A stretch of 64,000 nt of DNA from Kingdonia uniflora (taxonomy: Eukaryota; Streptophyta; Magnoliopsida; Ranunculales; Circaeasteraceae), in the NCBI GenBank assembly GCA_014058105.1, contig JACGCM010001217.1, positions 930,001-994,000 on the forward strand. The letters are read 5' to 3'. The translations under genes and the position numbers were made by a program. Shown here piece after piece: positions 20,900 through 33,531 of the stretch. The notes under the pieces were generated by a model. It was not told the origin of the DNA, did no database searches, and saw only the letters and a list, made by a program, of their open reading frames with translations. Position 1 is the first letter of the stretch, and each line of letters starts with the position of its first letter.

Positions 20900-22436
20900 A
20901 CATTTATACATCAAACACAATAGAGGAATGGCTTCTCCTAACTCCTATAGCCCGGTCCTTCGACGCTGGCCTCCCTCACATCCTCAAGGGTTATGACCCT
21001 AAGGACTACTGTACGGCCGGACCAGGTCTTTACTTGGTCCCGCAGAATGAGATAAAAGAACTAGTGTTTTTGTTATGTTTTCTTCTCCCTCTCTAGCAGA
21101 GACGAAGGGTCAATGTACGCCCGCTCTAATGATTTCCCCGCCAGCCTACGATAACCAAAGTACATCTCGGTATAGAAATTCACCCACGTGGTCACCCGTG
21201 CTTCGAAACGCATTTGTGATTCGGTCTGTATCTTCTTGTAAGCAAACCAGGTACTCAGGTTGAAACTCCAAACACTGGCTATACTTTGAACACTTCAAGC
21301 CCCTCTTATAGTCCCCAAGCGAAGAAGCCTAATTAATTTTTATAGGAAAACCACAGCCCCTTGTCTAATTATTATTCCTATTAAAGACTGCCCCACTTCT
21401 CCCCAGGTGGCCCCACATACTGTTACCATTTTTTGGAACTCCCAATAAGCATTTATGACTCCCAATATACATTGGTTAAATCAACACTAGGCCCCCGTAC
21501 ATCCATGGGCGGCCAGCCTCCACGGCCAAGGTACCTAGTCCAATGAGGACTAGCAAAAAACTTTCGAGAGGAGTTTCTCCGAACTAAGTATGAGATGTCG
21601 GTCGTGCAACCGACCACAATACCCATACCAGCCACAATCTACGATGAAAAACGTCCCCACGATCATGATACCTCATTCAACAAGGACTAGCCAACCTTAG
21701 GCCAACACCCAGCATTCAGTACCCATAAGACTATTGGTCGCAAACTAAACTCACGGAAAACGAACAAGTACAAACACAGAATCCATAATATTCTACTAGA
21801 ATTACATGCCTACTAAATTTCACAGATAAGTACATATATTGTTTACACAGTACACGACCACGAAGGACCCCATCAACCATGTTTAACATAATCACTACAG
21901 GCTCATTAAAAAAGTCTTTGCACATTGCCACAACGGGCCTTAAAACATGATACTATGACTCTACTTACGATCGGGCGACTGCTTTAGTGGCCGCTGAATC
22001 CTCCTCAGCCAGCTGGGTCTGCTCTTCGAGGGTGATGTCCATTTTGTTCTCCAGAGGCACTAGACCTTGTCGTGCAGAATATGCCAAGTAACATAGCTCG
22101 AGCACATCCTGGGACTACCGAAATATGAGGAGGGACAGAGCCAGCGTAGTAACCCACCACTCGGTGGAGAGGTGAAATTCATCCTCCGACGTGTCATTCC
22201 CCCAACTAGCTCTACCACGCGACCTTGTAGCCCGTCGACCACCTATTTTTCTCCTACCAGCTCATCACGGAGCACTTTCTCGCTTGCCTCCTTCTCCAGA
22301 GCTAACATCTTTAGATGTCCATACGTAACCTCCAGGTCCCCCGCAAGCTGCAGCTCCTCTTCACTGAATACTTTCACTTGTTCTTCGAGCCCTACAGTTA
22401 CGCTTGCCACGTCTGAGGCCAGCTCACGGTGCATGG
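20900..22436 (-). pseudogene. Antisense gene of complex A, right copy, 3' part (coiled coil)
   Basis: On the minus strand, from element B's edge at 22436, the frame reads LASDVASVTVGLEEQVKVFS, then GDLEVTYGHLKMLALEKE and LRDELVGEK. This is nearly the same as SVTIGLVYQVKVLSEEKLQL and LEVAHGRLKMLVLEEASK on the plus strand at 19605-19760, so it is the same gene inverted. Further down (21240-21090) the minus strand reads KKIQTESQMRFEARVTTWVN and then YFGYRRLAGKSLERAYIDPS, a C-terminal part lost from the left copy. The N-terminal part continues at 34275 beyond the nested element. Confidence 0.65.
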
Positions 22437-23173
22437 TGTAGTAGCCTACTCGTAGCCTTCCAGCTCCAATCGAACACTCAAAGGCTACATTGAAGCCTAC
22501 ATTAATGCCTTGAAGCCCAATCAATCCGTAAACAAGCTTTCCAAGACTGCACAAACTTCGACTATGAACAAGCCTCGAAGATGAAGACAGATTGTCAGCA
22601 CACAAACCCCACATCAACATCATAAATACTTCAACCATAGTCGTACATGGTCGAAGGCAGACGTGTCAGATAAGCCAGCTCCCCAGACAAGAACGATACC
22701 ATTATTGGTCCTGATGACTATAGTGACAGAACCAACAACGGCTGCAGTGCCAGAGCACTGTGCTAGACCCGACATTTACGGCATTAACACCAACTCCAGG
22801 ATACCCGCCTGATACCCGGATGATACACCTGTAATTTGACTTTCCTTGGTGACTCAGCCCTTTCTATGTTCTATAAATATGAGAGAGGGGGAACCAAGGA
22901 GGGGTTATAAAATCTCTCCCCAGAACCCATGCAGTTTACCTTCGATCACTCTGTAAATTGCCCAGTACTCAAACCTTCGACTACTCGGTAGTAATATCAA
23001 ATCTCTAAAAAATTCTCATAAGAAGTTGTAGAGTGTACCATTCTAGGCCTCCACATAAGTATATTGTCAGTAGGTTATTTGTATTATTGATTATATGCTT
23101 GACTCCTTTAATAGAAGATAAATCTCGTGGTGTAAGAGCTGACTTCCCCTCCTTGCAAAGTTAGGCCCCTACA
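22437..23173 (+). repeat. 5' LTR of element B
   Basis: 737 bp, TGTAGTAGCCTACTCG to GGCCCCTACA. TATA box TTCTATAAATATGAG at about 22869. The 3' copy (726 bp) differs by scattered substitutions, many C/T or G/A. Confidence 0.9.
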
Positions 23174-23195
23174 TTTGGTACCGTCTGTACTTTCC
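23174..23195 (+). promoter_or_regulatory. Primer-binding site of element B (candidate)
   Basis: TTTGGTACCGTCTGTACTTT follows the LTR directly and resembles the TGGCGCCGTCTGTGGGAA-type primer sites of plant Ty3/gypsy elements. Complex A and element E have related sequences in the same place. The priming tRNA was not determined. Confidence 0.5.
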
Positions 23196-23257
23196 CACCC
23201 TACCACTCTCTCCCTGCCTTGTACTTTCCTTTTCAAATTCCTACAAACCACTTATAA

Positions 23258-24470
23258 ATGGCCCCGACCCTACGCTCCACTTCCACCCATGCCGGCAACT
23301 TCATCGACAGAGTCGCTGTCCAATTAACCCTTCTTACTTAGCAATTCGCTCAGGCTGAGGAGTCGCACCGAGCGCAATTGCGTGAGGAATGTGAAGAACA
23401 CTGGCAAGAGTTTGAAGCCGAACGGCAACGCCGTTTGGATGACGTTGACAGACAATATCGCGTTATCGATGACCTACGCAACACAGTTTGGGAGTTGCAA
23501 TAACTACAGCCTCTAGATGCCCCTCTACCATCTCAAGCACCCGCCCCGTCGCACGTATTTGCCCGCGCTCGACTGGGGGCCCTACCACATCTGGAAGTAC
23601 CCCCGGTCCATCTCAGTACCATGGATGTTCCCCTTAGTATCCCCCTACTGGCTCTATCCATCTTGGCATCTATCCTACAGAGGAATCCTCTGATTCCACC
23701 CTTCGCTTCGACAAATACCCTAAACGTCACCCTGCTCGAGAATGCATCGGGGAGCGCAGTGTCAAACACACGCCAAACACACGGTTTCATCTCCCCCGAA
23801 CCCATCGATCCCCACCTCATCCTGCCTATCGTGCAGAGCATGACCTCGACTACAAAATCCACCCTATCATTCGCATCAGTGTGGGACCAACACCAAACTC
23901 GTGGAGTCAGTTAAAAAACCCCTTTCTGCCTCAAACTTCTTGCTATTAAGGTGCCTCCAAATTTCTGAGCCCCCAAAATCATTAAATATCGCAACGCCGA
24001 TCCTCAATCTCATATTCTCAAATTCTAAAATGCTTTAGGCCTTTTCTCTATGGCTAATCACCTGATGTGTCAATTTTTCCCTACTAGCCTCAAAGATAGC
24101 CCTTTTCGATGGTATAATAACCATCACAATGGCTCGATTTGAAGCTTCAAGCAACTATCCAGCCTCTTCATCGCCCAATTCGCCTTCAACAAGGACCGTG
24201 AAGTCCGAGTCGATACCCTCTTCAATTTTAGAAAATCTCCCAATAAAACCCTTGAGGCCTTCACCAAGAGGTTCCTCGACGAGTCGCGCAAAATCAAAAA
24301 CCTCGACTATGCGAATATCGTACTCATATATTCAAACGCTTTACTAGATAACAACCGTGTAAAAGAGTACCTGGTCCTCCTCCACAAACCGCGAACCCTC
24401 GAGGAGATGCTCTCAAAAGTCAATGGGTATATCGACCTTTAGTGCCTCCGCGAATCAAATAAACAAGGGT
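23258..24470 (+). pseudogene. gag of element B (decayed)
   Basis: ATG at 23258 opens MAPTLRSTSTHAGNF, followed by a stop and a charged helix (about 23340-23500, EEHWQEFEAERQRRLDDVDR). The retrotransposon gag domain lies at 24065-24430, read across frames: MCQFFPTSLKDSPFRWYNNH, then FIAQFAFNKDREVRVDTLFN, then FRKSPNKTLEAFTKRFLDES and KIKNLDYANIVLIFKRFT. These are core motifs of plant Ty3/gypsy capsid proteins. Several frameshifts and stops separate them. The short ORFs at 23621-23914 and 24129-24347 are other-frame readings. Confidence 0.75.
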
Positions 24471-24539
24471 AGCCTTCGACCACCAATCCAATTAATCCCA
24501 ACAAGTCCCACCTTCTACTCCTGCACCCCTGATCACTTC

Positions 24540-25490
24540 TGTCTCATAGAAGAATGAGAGCCACAATCGTCCCTACACTGATAACACTGCCGAAGCTTGC
24601 AAAAAACAACCATGCCGGTCCTCCACAAACTTACTGCCCTTATCAACATTCTTCTACCACAGATCCAGGCAGACCCTATATGGCGTATCCCTTTCCCCAT
24701 CGAGGTCAAACCAGGCAAACCCTATTGTGCCAACCACAAGTGTAACTGTCACCACACTAACAAATACTTCACCTTATAGCGTTCTCTCAAGATAATTCTT
24801 AAGGCGGGTCATCTATATCAGCGTGTTGCCGGCCTACCTAGCTACCTCGACGATTCTTACCTCAAACCTCAACCTGCTCCTGCTGTCGACCCAGCCAAAG
24901 TATACATCTACCAAGTTCATTTCATCGAAGTGAATAATATCGACAGTGGCCGTTCCAAGAGCAAATACAAGCGTGTCGAAGAATGCTACAAACTCACTTA
25001 CTAGGAGAAGCTACCCGTCCTCTTGACATATTCAAGCCATTGCCCTCGACCCGAGGGTATCTCATTTATCGACTATGATACATCGCATGTTCGCTTTCCT
25101 CCCATTCTGACCCTTAAGTCATAATGATTAAAGTCGAACAGTTCGTCCTCCACACCATGTTTAGCGATACAGGAAGTGCAGGTGGTGAACTTTTCCTCCA
25201 AACTGTCCAAGCCATGAAGAAAATATACCTCATCACTGCCGCTAATGTCGAATTGAAAGGTTTTAATGGGGCTACCGAAGTTGCCATGGGTCAAATCTGC
25301 CTTTATGTTACTACTGGCCCAGTTATACTGCAAACTAGTTTTCTTGTTATCGATAAGAAATCTGAGTACCTCGGAATCTATGGGCGCGACTGGCTCCATG
25401 CCATGCACGCAATACCTTTGACTAATCATTAGACCTTTCGTTTCAATACCCCCTGTGGAATGTGGAACTTAAAAGGTTTTCAACGTCACG
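24540..25490 (+). pseudogene. Nucleocapsid-to-protease region of element B
   Basis: At 24715-24735 the reading CANHKCNCHHT resembles a zinc-knuckle remnant. The aspartic protease segment is open at 25124-25429: SDTGSAGGELFLQTVQAMKK has the D-T-G active-site triplet, and SEYLGIYGRDWLHAMHAIPL is the typical C-terminal part (Y..I.GR.WLH...A.PS). After a TAG at 25430 the conserved FNTPCGMWNLKGFQRHARSC-like stretch continues. Residues after D-T-G differ from the usual GSS, so activity is doubtful. Confidence 0.7.
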
Positions 25491-25679
25491 CTCGTTCATG
25501 TAAGCATCCAGAGATCGATCAGACCCAGAAACTCGTCAAACTACCATTTAAATCATTGCCTCCCTCTATCCCTGTACCTTTGACACTTGTTATTTTACCC
25601 ATCGAACCCACTGTCTATATTGAACTCGACGGTCCTGGTCGAGGTACATTCATCGGAACCTTTCTAGATGAGGCTGAGC

Positions 25680-27090
25680 GCCTCGAACTCACAGACTTCC
25701 TTTAAGCGGACAAAGACATCTTCGCATGGACGTTTCAAGAAATGCCCGGTGTCGTTCCCAGTTTAGCCTGCCATCGCCTCAACCTCATCCCTCACTCTAT
25801 AATAGTAAAATAGAAAAAACGTACCTTGGCACCAAGATTTTGAGAGGCTGTAAACCTCGAGGTCGACAAACTTATAGCCGCGGGATTCATCAGAGAAGTC
25901 AAGAATGCTGATTGGATATCCAATATTGTTGTAGCTCCTAAAAAGAATGGCAAGATCAGAATCTGCGTCGACTCCACAGACCTCAACAAACACACACCGA
26001 AGGACAACTTTCCGTTCCCAATCATTTCAGTACTCTTCGATGCCACTGCTGGACATGAACACCTATCAATAATGGATGCGGCTTCGGGTTACAATCAGGT
26101 ACCCCTCCCCCCTAGGTTCAACTTAAAACTTCTTTTATCATTGAACAGGGCCTTTACTGTTTTAACGTCATGCCCTTCGGCCTCAAAAATATTGGTGCCA
26201 CCTACCAATGCCTGGTTACAGCCATGTTCAAACCTTTGCTTGGCAAGTCGGTCGAAGTTTACATCGACTTGTTATGTAAGAACCTCCAAAAACAGGCCCA
26301 CATCCAGAACCTAACCGAAGTCTTTTTGATACTTCAAACATACAACATGAAACTTAACCTAAACAAATGCCAGTTTAGTATTTTGTCTGACAAATTTCTA
26401 GGCCACCTCATCAGCAAATGAGGTATCGAGATCGACCCTACCCATATCTGAGCCCTCATCGACATGCCTTCACCCCGAACAATAAAGATGTCCAAAAAGT
26501 AACTGGTAAAATAACGTCCCTCAACCGTTTTATTTCTAAATCCTCAGATCGCTGTGCTTGGCTCTTCTCTCTCTTACGCGACCAAGGCATCCACAAGGCT
26601 AAAAAGAAAAATAACCCTTAGATCAATTGGACACCCGACTGTGAACATGCCTTCCTCGAACTTAAAACATACCTTGGTCGACCACCCATCATCAGTACCC
26701 CAGTCGAAGGAGAAACACTTTCTTTATACCACGTGGCTACTGATACTTCTATCAGCTCAGCCCTCATTCGACTTGAATCCAACATTAATAAACCTGTCTA
26801 TTTTATCAACAAGACTTTGACACCTGGAGAGACTCGATACACGAAACTTGCGCGTTTGCTCTTCACCCTCATCTACACTTCCCGAAAACTCAAACCACAT
26901 TTTCAAGCTCACCCTATCCGTGCTATAACAAGTTATCCCCTTCGAGAAGTTCTTAGCAAGAAAGAAAAATCCAAACGAGTGCAACAGTGGTCCATTTATC
27001 TGGGGGAATACGATATCATATTTGAGAAGCAAGTATCCCAAAAAGGCCAAGCAGTAGCCGATTTCCTTGTTGACTTCCCGGTCAACGATG
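25680..27090 (+). pseudogene. Reverse transcriptase and RNase H of element B (catalytic Asp lost)
   Basis: Ty3/gypsy reverse transcriptase motifs in order: DIFAWTFQEMPGVVPSLACH (25710), AAGFIREVKNADWISNIVVA (25870), PKKNGKIRICVDSTDLNKHT, SIMDAASGYNQV (26060), MPFGLKNIGATYQCLV (26170). The catalytic box that should be Y-x-D-D reads YIDLLCKN (26258-26282), so the second aspartate is gone. RNase H follows: EGETLSLYHVATDTSISSAL, NKPVYFINKTLTPGETRYTK, REVLSKKEKSKRVQQWSIYL and QVSQKGQAVADFLVDFPVND (to 27085). Frameshifts occur near 26100 and 26165; stops at 26419 and 26620. Confidence 0.85.
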
Positions 27091-27159
27091 TCGACTGGGA
27101 GAAACACGAAGACGAACTACCAGAAGACCAGCTCGAACACACAGACCCATGGAACCCTA

Positions 27160-27395
27160 ACACAGGCTGGCGTATCTTCACAGACAGATTTGCTAGACCT
27201 AACGGTTCGGGGGTCGGTATCGTCCACGATGCACCCACCAATAATCGAATTTAAAAGGCAGTTAAGTTAAACTTCGAAAGCTCCATCAACGAGGCTGAGT
27301 ATGAAGCCTTGATCTATGGCCTCGACCTCGCACTTGACCTCGGTGTCCCTAAACTTGCAGTTTTCACAAATTCCCAACTCGTCCAGAGATAATAC
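27160..27395 (+). pseudogene. Second (archaeal-type) RNase H of element B
   Basis: After RNase H and an acidic linker (EDELPEDQLEHTDPWNPNTG) the same frame reads WRIFTDRFARPNGSGVGIV, then a stop, then NEAEYEALIYGLDLALDLGV and LAVFTNSQLVQR. The Asp-...-Glu-...-Asp/Asn spacing is that of the additional RNase H domain found in Tat-lineage Ty3/gypsy elements between RNase H and integrase. Its presence is my main reason for the Tat assignment. One TAA at 27252-27254 interrupts it. Confidence 0.75.
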
Positions 27396-27399
27396 TCGT

Positions 27400-27905
27400 A
27401 AAAATCAAGCCAACGGTTGCATGGCCGAATATTCTATTCTTGTCCGCCAGCGCATGGTCCATTTCCCTAAAAAGTATTCTATTACTTACTATCCCAGAGG
27501 AAAAAATAGACACGCAGATGATCTCGCCTACATAGCAGCTATATTAGGCCAGTCCGAATCGCGAACTCTTCATATCAAAGTACTCGAACGCGTAAGTATC
27601 GAGCAGATGGAAGTCAATGCCATCAATACTGGAGGTGAGAGTCTCAATCCAGATGACTGGCGAACACCATTCCTCGATTACTTCAATAATGCTATCCTCT
27701 CAGACGATCCCAAAGCTAAATAATCATTATTAGAAAACTGCCGCAGATACACCATCCTCAAACACGAGTTACATCGCAAATCCCCAAATGGCGTCCTCCT
27801 TCGATGTATTTCTCAAAATGAAGCGAAGCCTCTTCAATTCTTGCCAAACTCCATAAAGGTACCTGCGATGCTCATACCGCTGGTCGATCTATGGCCCTTC
27901 GAGTC
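27400..27905 (+). pseudogene. Linker and truncated integrase start of element B
   Basis: The ORF ending at 27723 includes YYPRGKNRHADDLAYIAAIL, the segment before integrase. After the stop the frame continues LLENCRRYTILKHELHRKSP and NGVLLRCISQNEAKP, the start of the H2C2 zinc-binding part. A fragment ending GRSMALRVV (about 27905) is all that remains of that domain before the tandem repeats. The integrase core (D, D-35-E) is absent, so element B could not integrate by itself. Confidence 0.65.
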
Positions 27906-28440
27906 GTCTCCAATTTCATGCAAACTCGAAGAGCACGAATGGTCGACAAGCCAGACCCTCGAGAATGCATTGAGGGTGACCATGTTCTACTTCGATCAGG
28001 CTTAGGCCTTCGATGTCCAGTGAATTCCTTGGTCTAACCTAAGTGTCATGTCAACCCTTCGACCCGACTGATACTTGGGGGTGACCTTAAAAATTTTCAA
28101 GTCTCCAATTTCGAGCAAACTCGAGGGGCACAAATGGTCGACAGACCAGATCCTCGAGAATGTATTAGAGGCGACCACGTTCTACTTTGATCAGGCTCAG
28201 GCCTTCAAAGTTCAGTGAATTTATTGGTTTACCCTAAGTATCATGTCAACCCTTCGACCTGACTGATACTTGGGGGTGACTTTGAAATTTTTCAAGTCCC
28301 CAAAGTTTGAGCAAACTCGAGGGGCATGAATGGTCAAAGAGACTGGACCCTCAAGAATGCATTGGGGGCGACCATATTCTACTTCGATCAGGCTCAGGCC
28401 TTCGAAGTCCAGTAAATTTCTTTGTTCGATAATTCTACAA
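27905..28440 (+). repeat. 195-bp tandem repeat, three copies
   Basis: CAAACTCGA recurs at 27921, 28116 and 28312. Each unit holds TCCAATTT, GGTCGACA, TTCTACTTYGATCAGGCT and TGATACTTGGGGGTGAC. The third unit is cut after TTCGAAGTCCAGTAAATTTC. Tandem repeats in the region after pol are a known trait of Tat/Ogre elements. Confidence 0.95.
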
Positions 28441-28919
28441 GCATGCTACACTTACAACATATGCAGATACAAGTATGTAAAAACATCAACAATTCAAATA
28501 CACACAAGAAATCTAAGTACAACATATAAAAAAAATCAGGATCAATACAAATCAACAAACAAATTCAAGTTCGACATCCATCAGCAAGCCAAATCATTCA
28601 TAAGTTCATAGCTCAAGTGCAAAGCAAGCTCAACATTGTTCAAATATTACAACACAACAGAAAGATAAAAAAAAAAATAGTTTGGCACGCCCAGTATAAT
28701 ATCTCATATCGGAGTGGCTACACCATTTCCTCTTACAGGTTCCTCCTCGTCCACAACTCTAGCACCCTCAGTCAAAGGGTTCGACACAACTACATCCACG
28801 ACATCCTCAAAACCAGTCCCAGCAGCAGTTGCTCCCATACTTACACCAGCAACATCTACTCCTACCCCCTCTGGCTGAACAGTATCGTCAGTAATGGGAT
28901 CATTGGCTCCGGGTAAGCA

Positions 28920-30827
28920 TTTTTAAGTTTCAGGATCATACCTTAAATCTTCGATGAACTTCTTCAGCTAGACATTAGTCTCACATTTATCATCAAACTG
29001 CCCTTGGAAGGTTTCGCTCTGTTCTTTCATGGCCTTATCCTTCTCAGCCAGCTTCGCCTCCAGCACTTGTATATGATTGTAGCGCTGAGCTTCGAGTCTC
29101 CTTTCGCATTTACCTCTGACAATCCCTTACTCTCGCTTTAGAATGTTAATCTCAAAAACTGGCGACGCCCCAGTTCCTCGGGCGAGCTCTAGATTTTCAA
29201 ATGCCTGTTTCAATTGCCGATTTGTTACTTTTTGGCCCTTGATGAAAGCTTTTGCCCAAGCATTTGTCTGCTAGAATATTCGAGCCATCAGTATCTTCCA
29301 AAGTATGGTGCACTTGAGAAAAAATTTAAAATTTCAAAAAAAAAAAAACAAAAGCAGTTCTCTGATACATACTCTTTTTTATCTGCCTCCTAGCCTCCTC
29401 GGGATCATTGGCGCAGAGTGTCGCCATCGAAGTAGCAGTGGCCCGAGCTTGCTCCTATAGCTTGGCCTTTATCAGCTCTTTTCCCTAGTGCCCTGCGCCT
29501 CTTCCGCTGAGTTACCTTCGGCTGCTGTACCCTCAGAGATTTGGGAAAGACCTTCCTCTTCCCTTTATTAGCTTTCGTTGACGTCTGCTTCAACTCATAC
29601 CTTGAGGCATCACGGGTTACTTCATGCACTGGTCCTCCCTGCTTCGGCACCTGCTGCCCCTTCGGAACATAACTTACCTTCCTCGACAATTTTACTTTCT
29701 CCATTCCTTTGACACCTTTCTTTTTTGATGGCTTCGGCGTAACGGGTACATTTCGAAGCAAGGAATCTGTCATCTTCTCTCTCTTCCTCTTAATACCTAG
29801 TTTCCTAAAAACAGAGTTCGCCCACTCCTCGTCCGAGTTGATCAACCCGTCAATATAATCCCTCAAATTTTTCCAAGTCTGGATATTGGGACCTGCAGAA
29901 CAAACAGAAATACGTTTATCAGTCTATTCGATCAATACGTCAAAAAATCTTTGACAGACAACTTACTTGGATTATAGACCTTATGCTATAACTTATAAGG
30001 ATCCTCCCCTTCAACATTCTCATAGTTACCCCGTACTACAACCAGGTCTTTATCCTACCCTCGACCTGTTGAGCACAGATCAAACAACCAAGGCTTATCT
30101 GCGTGACACTGGATGGGATAGGTGCCCGCCTTCTGGTTTGCATTCCTAGAGTAGAATGATACAATATCGTACCACTCGATCAAGTTCCTCCCCTCACCTC
30201 TCAGTTTTACATTCATACCCTCAACTACCTTTATCATTTCGTTAAAATTCCCATTCATTTGGCACGGGGCAACTTCCCAAAATTTTAACACCTCTTTCAC
30301 CAGCCTTTGGAGGGGTAGTTGCATTTCTAGCAGAATTTGGCCTTTATATGCCATAATACCCTCTCGAGGTTTTGATTAGAAGGTATACCCTGACCCTGCA
30401 GTATATAATGTCACCCCTACCTTCGATAGCTCCAATTTAGCCATAAATCGATCTAATCTCAGCTTCTCTCTAGCCGGGACAGCACCCTGCGCCCTGCTCC
30501 GAATCAGTCAATTCCTCACTATGATCACTTTATTCCCCCTCTCCCCTTTCATCATCCAAAGGCTCAATACTACATTCGTGTCCTTTTCTCTCTCTCTCCT
30601 CCCACTATTTCTTTCCCGTTACTCTCCTCGATCACCAGTGTCTTACGACATTTCCTACTTGAAGCCCCAATTTTAGGAACCACTATTGCTAATGGGATAT
30701 CTTTTGTAATGTCTAACTCTTCTACGTCACTTCTCTCACCCATCAGAGCGCGACCAGATACACTAGCTTCATTTTCTTCGATCTCCTTGTCTACTAGCCT
30801 CAGTCTCGAAGATCGACGGGTACACAT
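28920..30827 (-). pseudogene. Antisense spliced gene of element B (transposase_28-like domain plus coiled coil)
   Basis: Opposite to pol, between the 195-bp repeats and the 3' LTR. It starts MCTRRSSRLRLVDKEIEENE (ATG at 30827), then an acidic part. After a frame change come LDRFMAKLELSKVGVTLYTA and QILLEMQLPLQRLVKEVLKF, WEVAPCQMNGNFNEMIKVVE, which resembles the transposase_28 'putative gypsy type transposon' domain. A phase-1 intron (29893-29966) interrupts after Y-N-P. Exon 2 begins NIQTWKNLRDYIDGLINSDE and becomes very basic (KANKGKRKVFPKSLRVQQPK), perhaps nuclear. A further exon near 29270-28930 is coiled coil (YNHIQVLEAKLAEKDKAMKE). Several stops. Function unknown; a regulator is possible. 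Confidence 0.6.
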
Positions 30828-30829
30828 CT

Positions 30830-32050
30830 TATCCTACAGAAGAAAAGGCGCACAATTAGATCGATATATTCGACTATTACGTGTCAATAACCTATTTTTA
30901 CCTACTCTCTCCAACCCATACTATCATAGTTAAATATTCGACTCCAATCCCTGTCACACCGTTAATACCCTCCGAACCCCAAAAGGCTAGACCCACAGAT
31001 ATATGGTTTCCCACCGTCCTCGGTTATATGATCACAACTATAAAATCCTAGCAGCCTCTACCCTAATATGTACTCCACATGCAAAAATAGAAGACGAAGC
31101 AGCAAGACATATATAGGATGGCATACCTATTTGAGTAGAGTATTTGTGTTTCCTCTCAGTAAATCAGATGATCCCACTACAACGAACAAACTCTATGGAA
31201 TAATGGCGTATGTCTCCTCCTCTAACTCTCTAGTTCTTTTTATAACTGGGAAAACAAGAACAGTAACCTTGCTCTTACCATTATATATACCTCCTCGAAA
31301 TAACAAAAAACTGCCTTGATTTCCAAAACCGTTATCATTACCACTACCCCTACTTTTCGGCTGAGATGTGTTTTGTCTACTTTAACCCTCCATTACCCCA
31401 CGTGCGCGTCTCACACTCACATTCACACAATTTTTTAAACCAATTCGAACCTTCTAATCCCCACTCGAAGCTGTCAAATCAAATCCTTACATCAAATCAA
31501 CCTTTTTTTTTTTCTGTAATCCAAGGATACATCATGATGCCTGCAGGGCACTCTGCCTTATGCTCAGTACAGTTTCTGACATGCCAGTTGTTTAAACTGT
31601 CAATTTTGACAGTCGAAGCTCACCTACCTTTGAAGCCCCTTCTTCCCGCCTGTGAATAATCGTCTACATTATATCTTGAACATTTGTACACGGATAACAT
31701 AATATTCGATTTCAAAATGTGCCATTTATTCAATTTCTTTCATATTCGACATTCGACAAGCTATTTTCGCGCCTAAATTACCTTTAAGTATTATGATGGT
31801 CTTACTTACACACAGACATTTCAGTATTCCACTTTGACAGTCATCTTATAGATTTTTAATTTCATTTGGGCAGATGTCCTTACACCGAAACACAGAAGAA
31901 AACATTCAACATCAACAAGAAAAAAAAACACAAACATTCCTGCCTACCATCCTACACCATTACTATCACCACGTTAAAGAAGTCCCTATTTACAGACGGG
32001 ACGCTTCTTCGAGAACCCAATCTCAGCATCATCCTTGTCCACCACCTCCT
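30830..32050. other. Spacer upstream of the element B antisense gene
   Basis: About 1.2 kb of AT-rich sequence with no gene I recognise. The short plus-strand ORFs here have no family-like motifs. It includes a poly-T run at 31504-31513. It is presumably promoter and leader of the antisense gene plus intergenic sequence between antisense genes. Confidence 0.4.
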
Positions 32051-32059
32051 CAGCTAAAG

Positions 32060-32319
32060 ACTCCAGGAAGGTAAACCGGTCAATGGGGAGTGGGCTCATC
32101 ATTTATAGTACCCTCTACCAGTACGCATAGGGCATCCCACTAATGGGTACGCTTTAGTTCAATCAAATCTGGCATAACCCAATCAAGGCCTAGATCACCA
32201 AAAAACCTCTGCTTCAGCTCGAATGTCTTCTCTCGAATACGAAGGTCCCTTGTCGCCACCTTTATCTGGTCCCTGGTGTCAGGAGTATCTCCACTGCTGT
32301 AGGGAGAAGATGAAAACAT
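32060..32319 (-). pseudogene. Small antisense ORF 1 of element B
   Basis: ATG at 32319 opens MFSSSPYSSGDTPDTRDQIK, then ELKQRFFGDLGLDWVMPDLI, then stops after KRTH and EPTPH. A related ORF lies at 32990-33265 (see there). The two look like a diverged tandem pair of one small gene antisense to the LTRs, comparable in position to the small ORFs of element C. I know no family. Confidence 0.4.
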
Positions 32320-32989
32320 GTTTGCATAGAGAGAATGCAGACGTCTAAAATTATCTCAAAATGCATTTAAACCCTCCTTAATTAGAACCTACATTTATCA
32401 CAGTCTTAAAAGTTTCCCTCGAAATCTCAGCAGTCAAACCTTTTCAAATTCTTAAACTCAACCGTTTTATCAGCATGCGCACTCAACACCTATTTCTGAG
32501 ATTTTACAGTCGACACCTCCCTAGTCTCAAACCTTCAACCCCTCTATACCTTCTCCTACAACTCTTTCAATACATACATCAAACTTCGAGAATTTAGAGT
32601 CAATTATTCATTCCAGGTCGAATATTAACCAATGTCTTCGATACCTACATGACAAATCGAAGAACTTTTCCCCTCGAAGATAGCCGTTTCTACTATTTAC
32701 CATTCGCTGTTGGATGTTCGATCCCGCGCCTACAATCTATTCATCTACCATAATTACCAGATACAAAAACAAACAATTTCAGTGAAGTGTTGTTTTCATT
32801 CTATTACGTCAATTACAAAAAAAAGATGACAGTAAGGAAGAAGAAGAAAATCTACAAACATTAACCAAAACAACAACAAAAACCTTTAAATACAGTCATA
32901 CACAAAATAACAACAAAACCCATCACCACCACCACCCTGCTACCACCTTACGAAGAGCTTGCCCTATTTTCAGACGGACCAGCTCTTTT

Positions 32990-33265
32990 CGCCGAGCCCT
33001 GCTCATCCTCTAATAACTAATCCTCTTCCTGCACAAGATGCTCGGCCAAAACCGACAGGAAGAGATAGCCTTCTTCAGTAGCTATAAACCTCTGCTGCAT
33101 CATCCCCCACAAGTATGCATAGGATTGCCCGTTGATCGGCTCCCTAGGTTCTACCTCTACCAGGTCCGACATATTCCATTCGAGTTGCTTGTCACCAAAG
33201 AACAACTTCAATTAAGCCATTTCCATCCTATTCGACGGTCTCTGGAAAACCCCATCCTTCTCTGA
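32990..33265 (-). pseudogene. Small antisense ORF 2 of element B
   Basis: The minus strand reads LKLFFGDKQLEWNMSDLVEV, then GQSYAYLWGMMQQRFIATEE and GYLFLSVLAEHLVQEED, with stops at both ends of the 64-residue part, and continues EDEQGSAKRAGPSEN. LK-x-FFGD-x-x-L-x-W-x-M-x-D-L matches ORF 1. The acidic C-terminal part also resembles the end of ORF 1. This is the antisense ORF nearest the 3' LTR of element B. Function unknown. Confidence 0.4.
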
Positions 33266-33531
33266 TAACGTGTGTTGGGAGTGATATCGATGATTATTTT
33301 TATGAAATGCAAAGGAATAAAGTGAAGACGAAGAGTATACAATGTTACCCCCTCACCGGCCATATTTATATCCTCATTAACATCATTTATTACTCCGTAA
33401 TCACCATAACTTCATAATTAACCTCCTTTATTGCCTTCCTTGGAAACCTAATATACCTCAGTCAACCATTCAACTTCCAACAACTAACAATTTTTCTCAG
33501 CAAATGGCTTTACACCTATTTCTGAGACCCT

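Noticed and set aside
25073..25429. 118-codon ORF on the minus strand
   Set aside because: Shadow of the protease region, which reads D-T-G and the conserved C-terminal part on the plus strand.
31000..31660. Plus-strand ORFs of 83-97 codons in element B
   Set aside because: No motif, no promoter or relatives; they lie in the leader region of the antisense gene.
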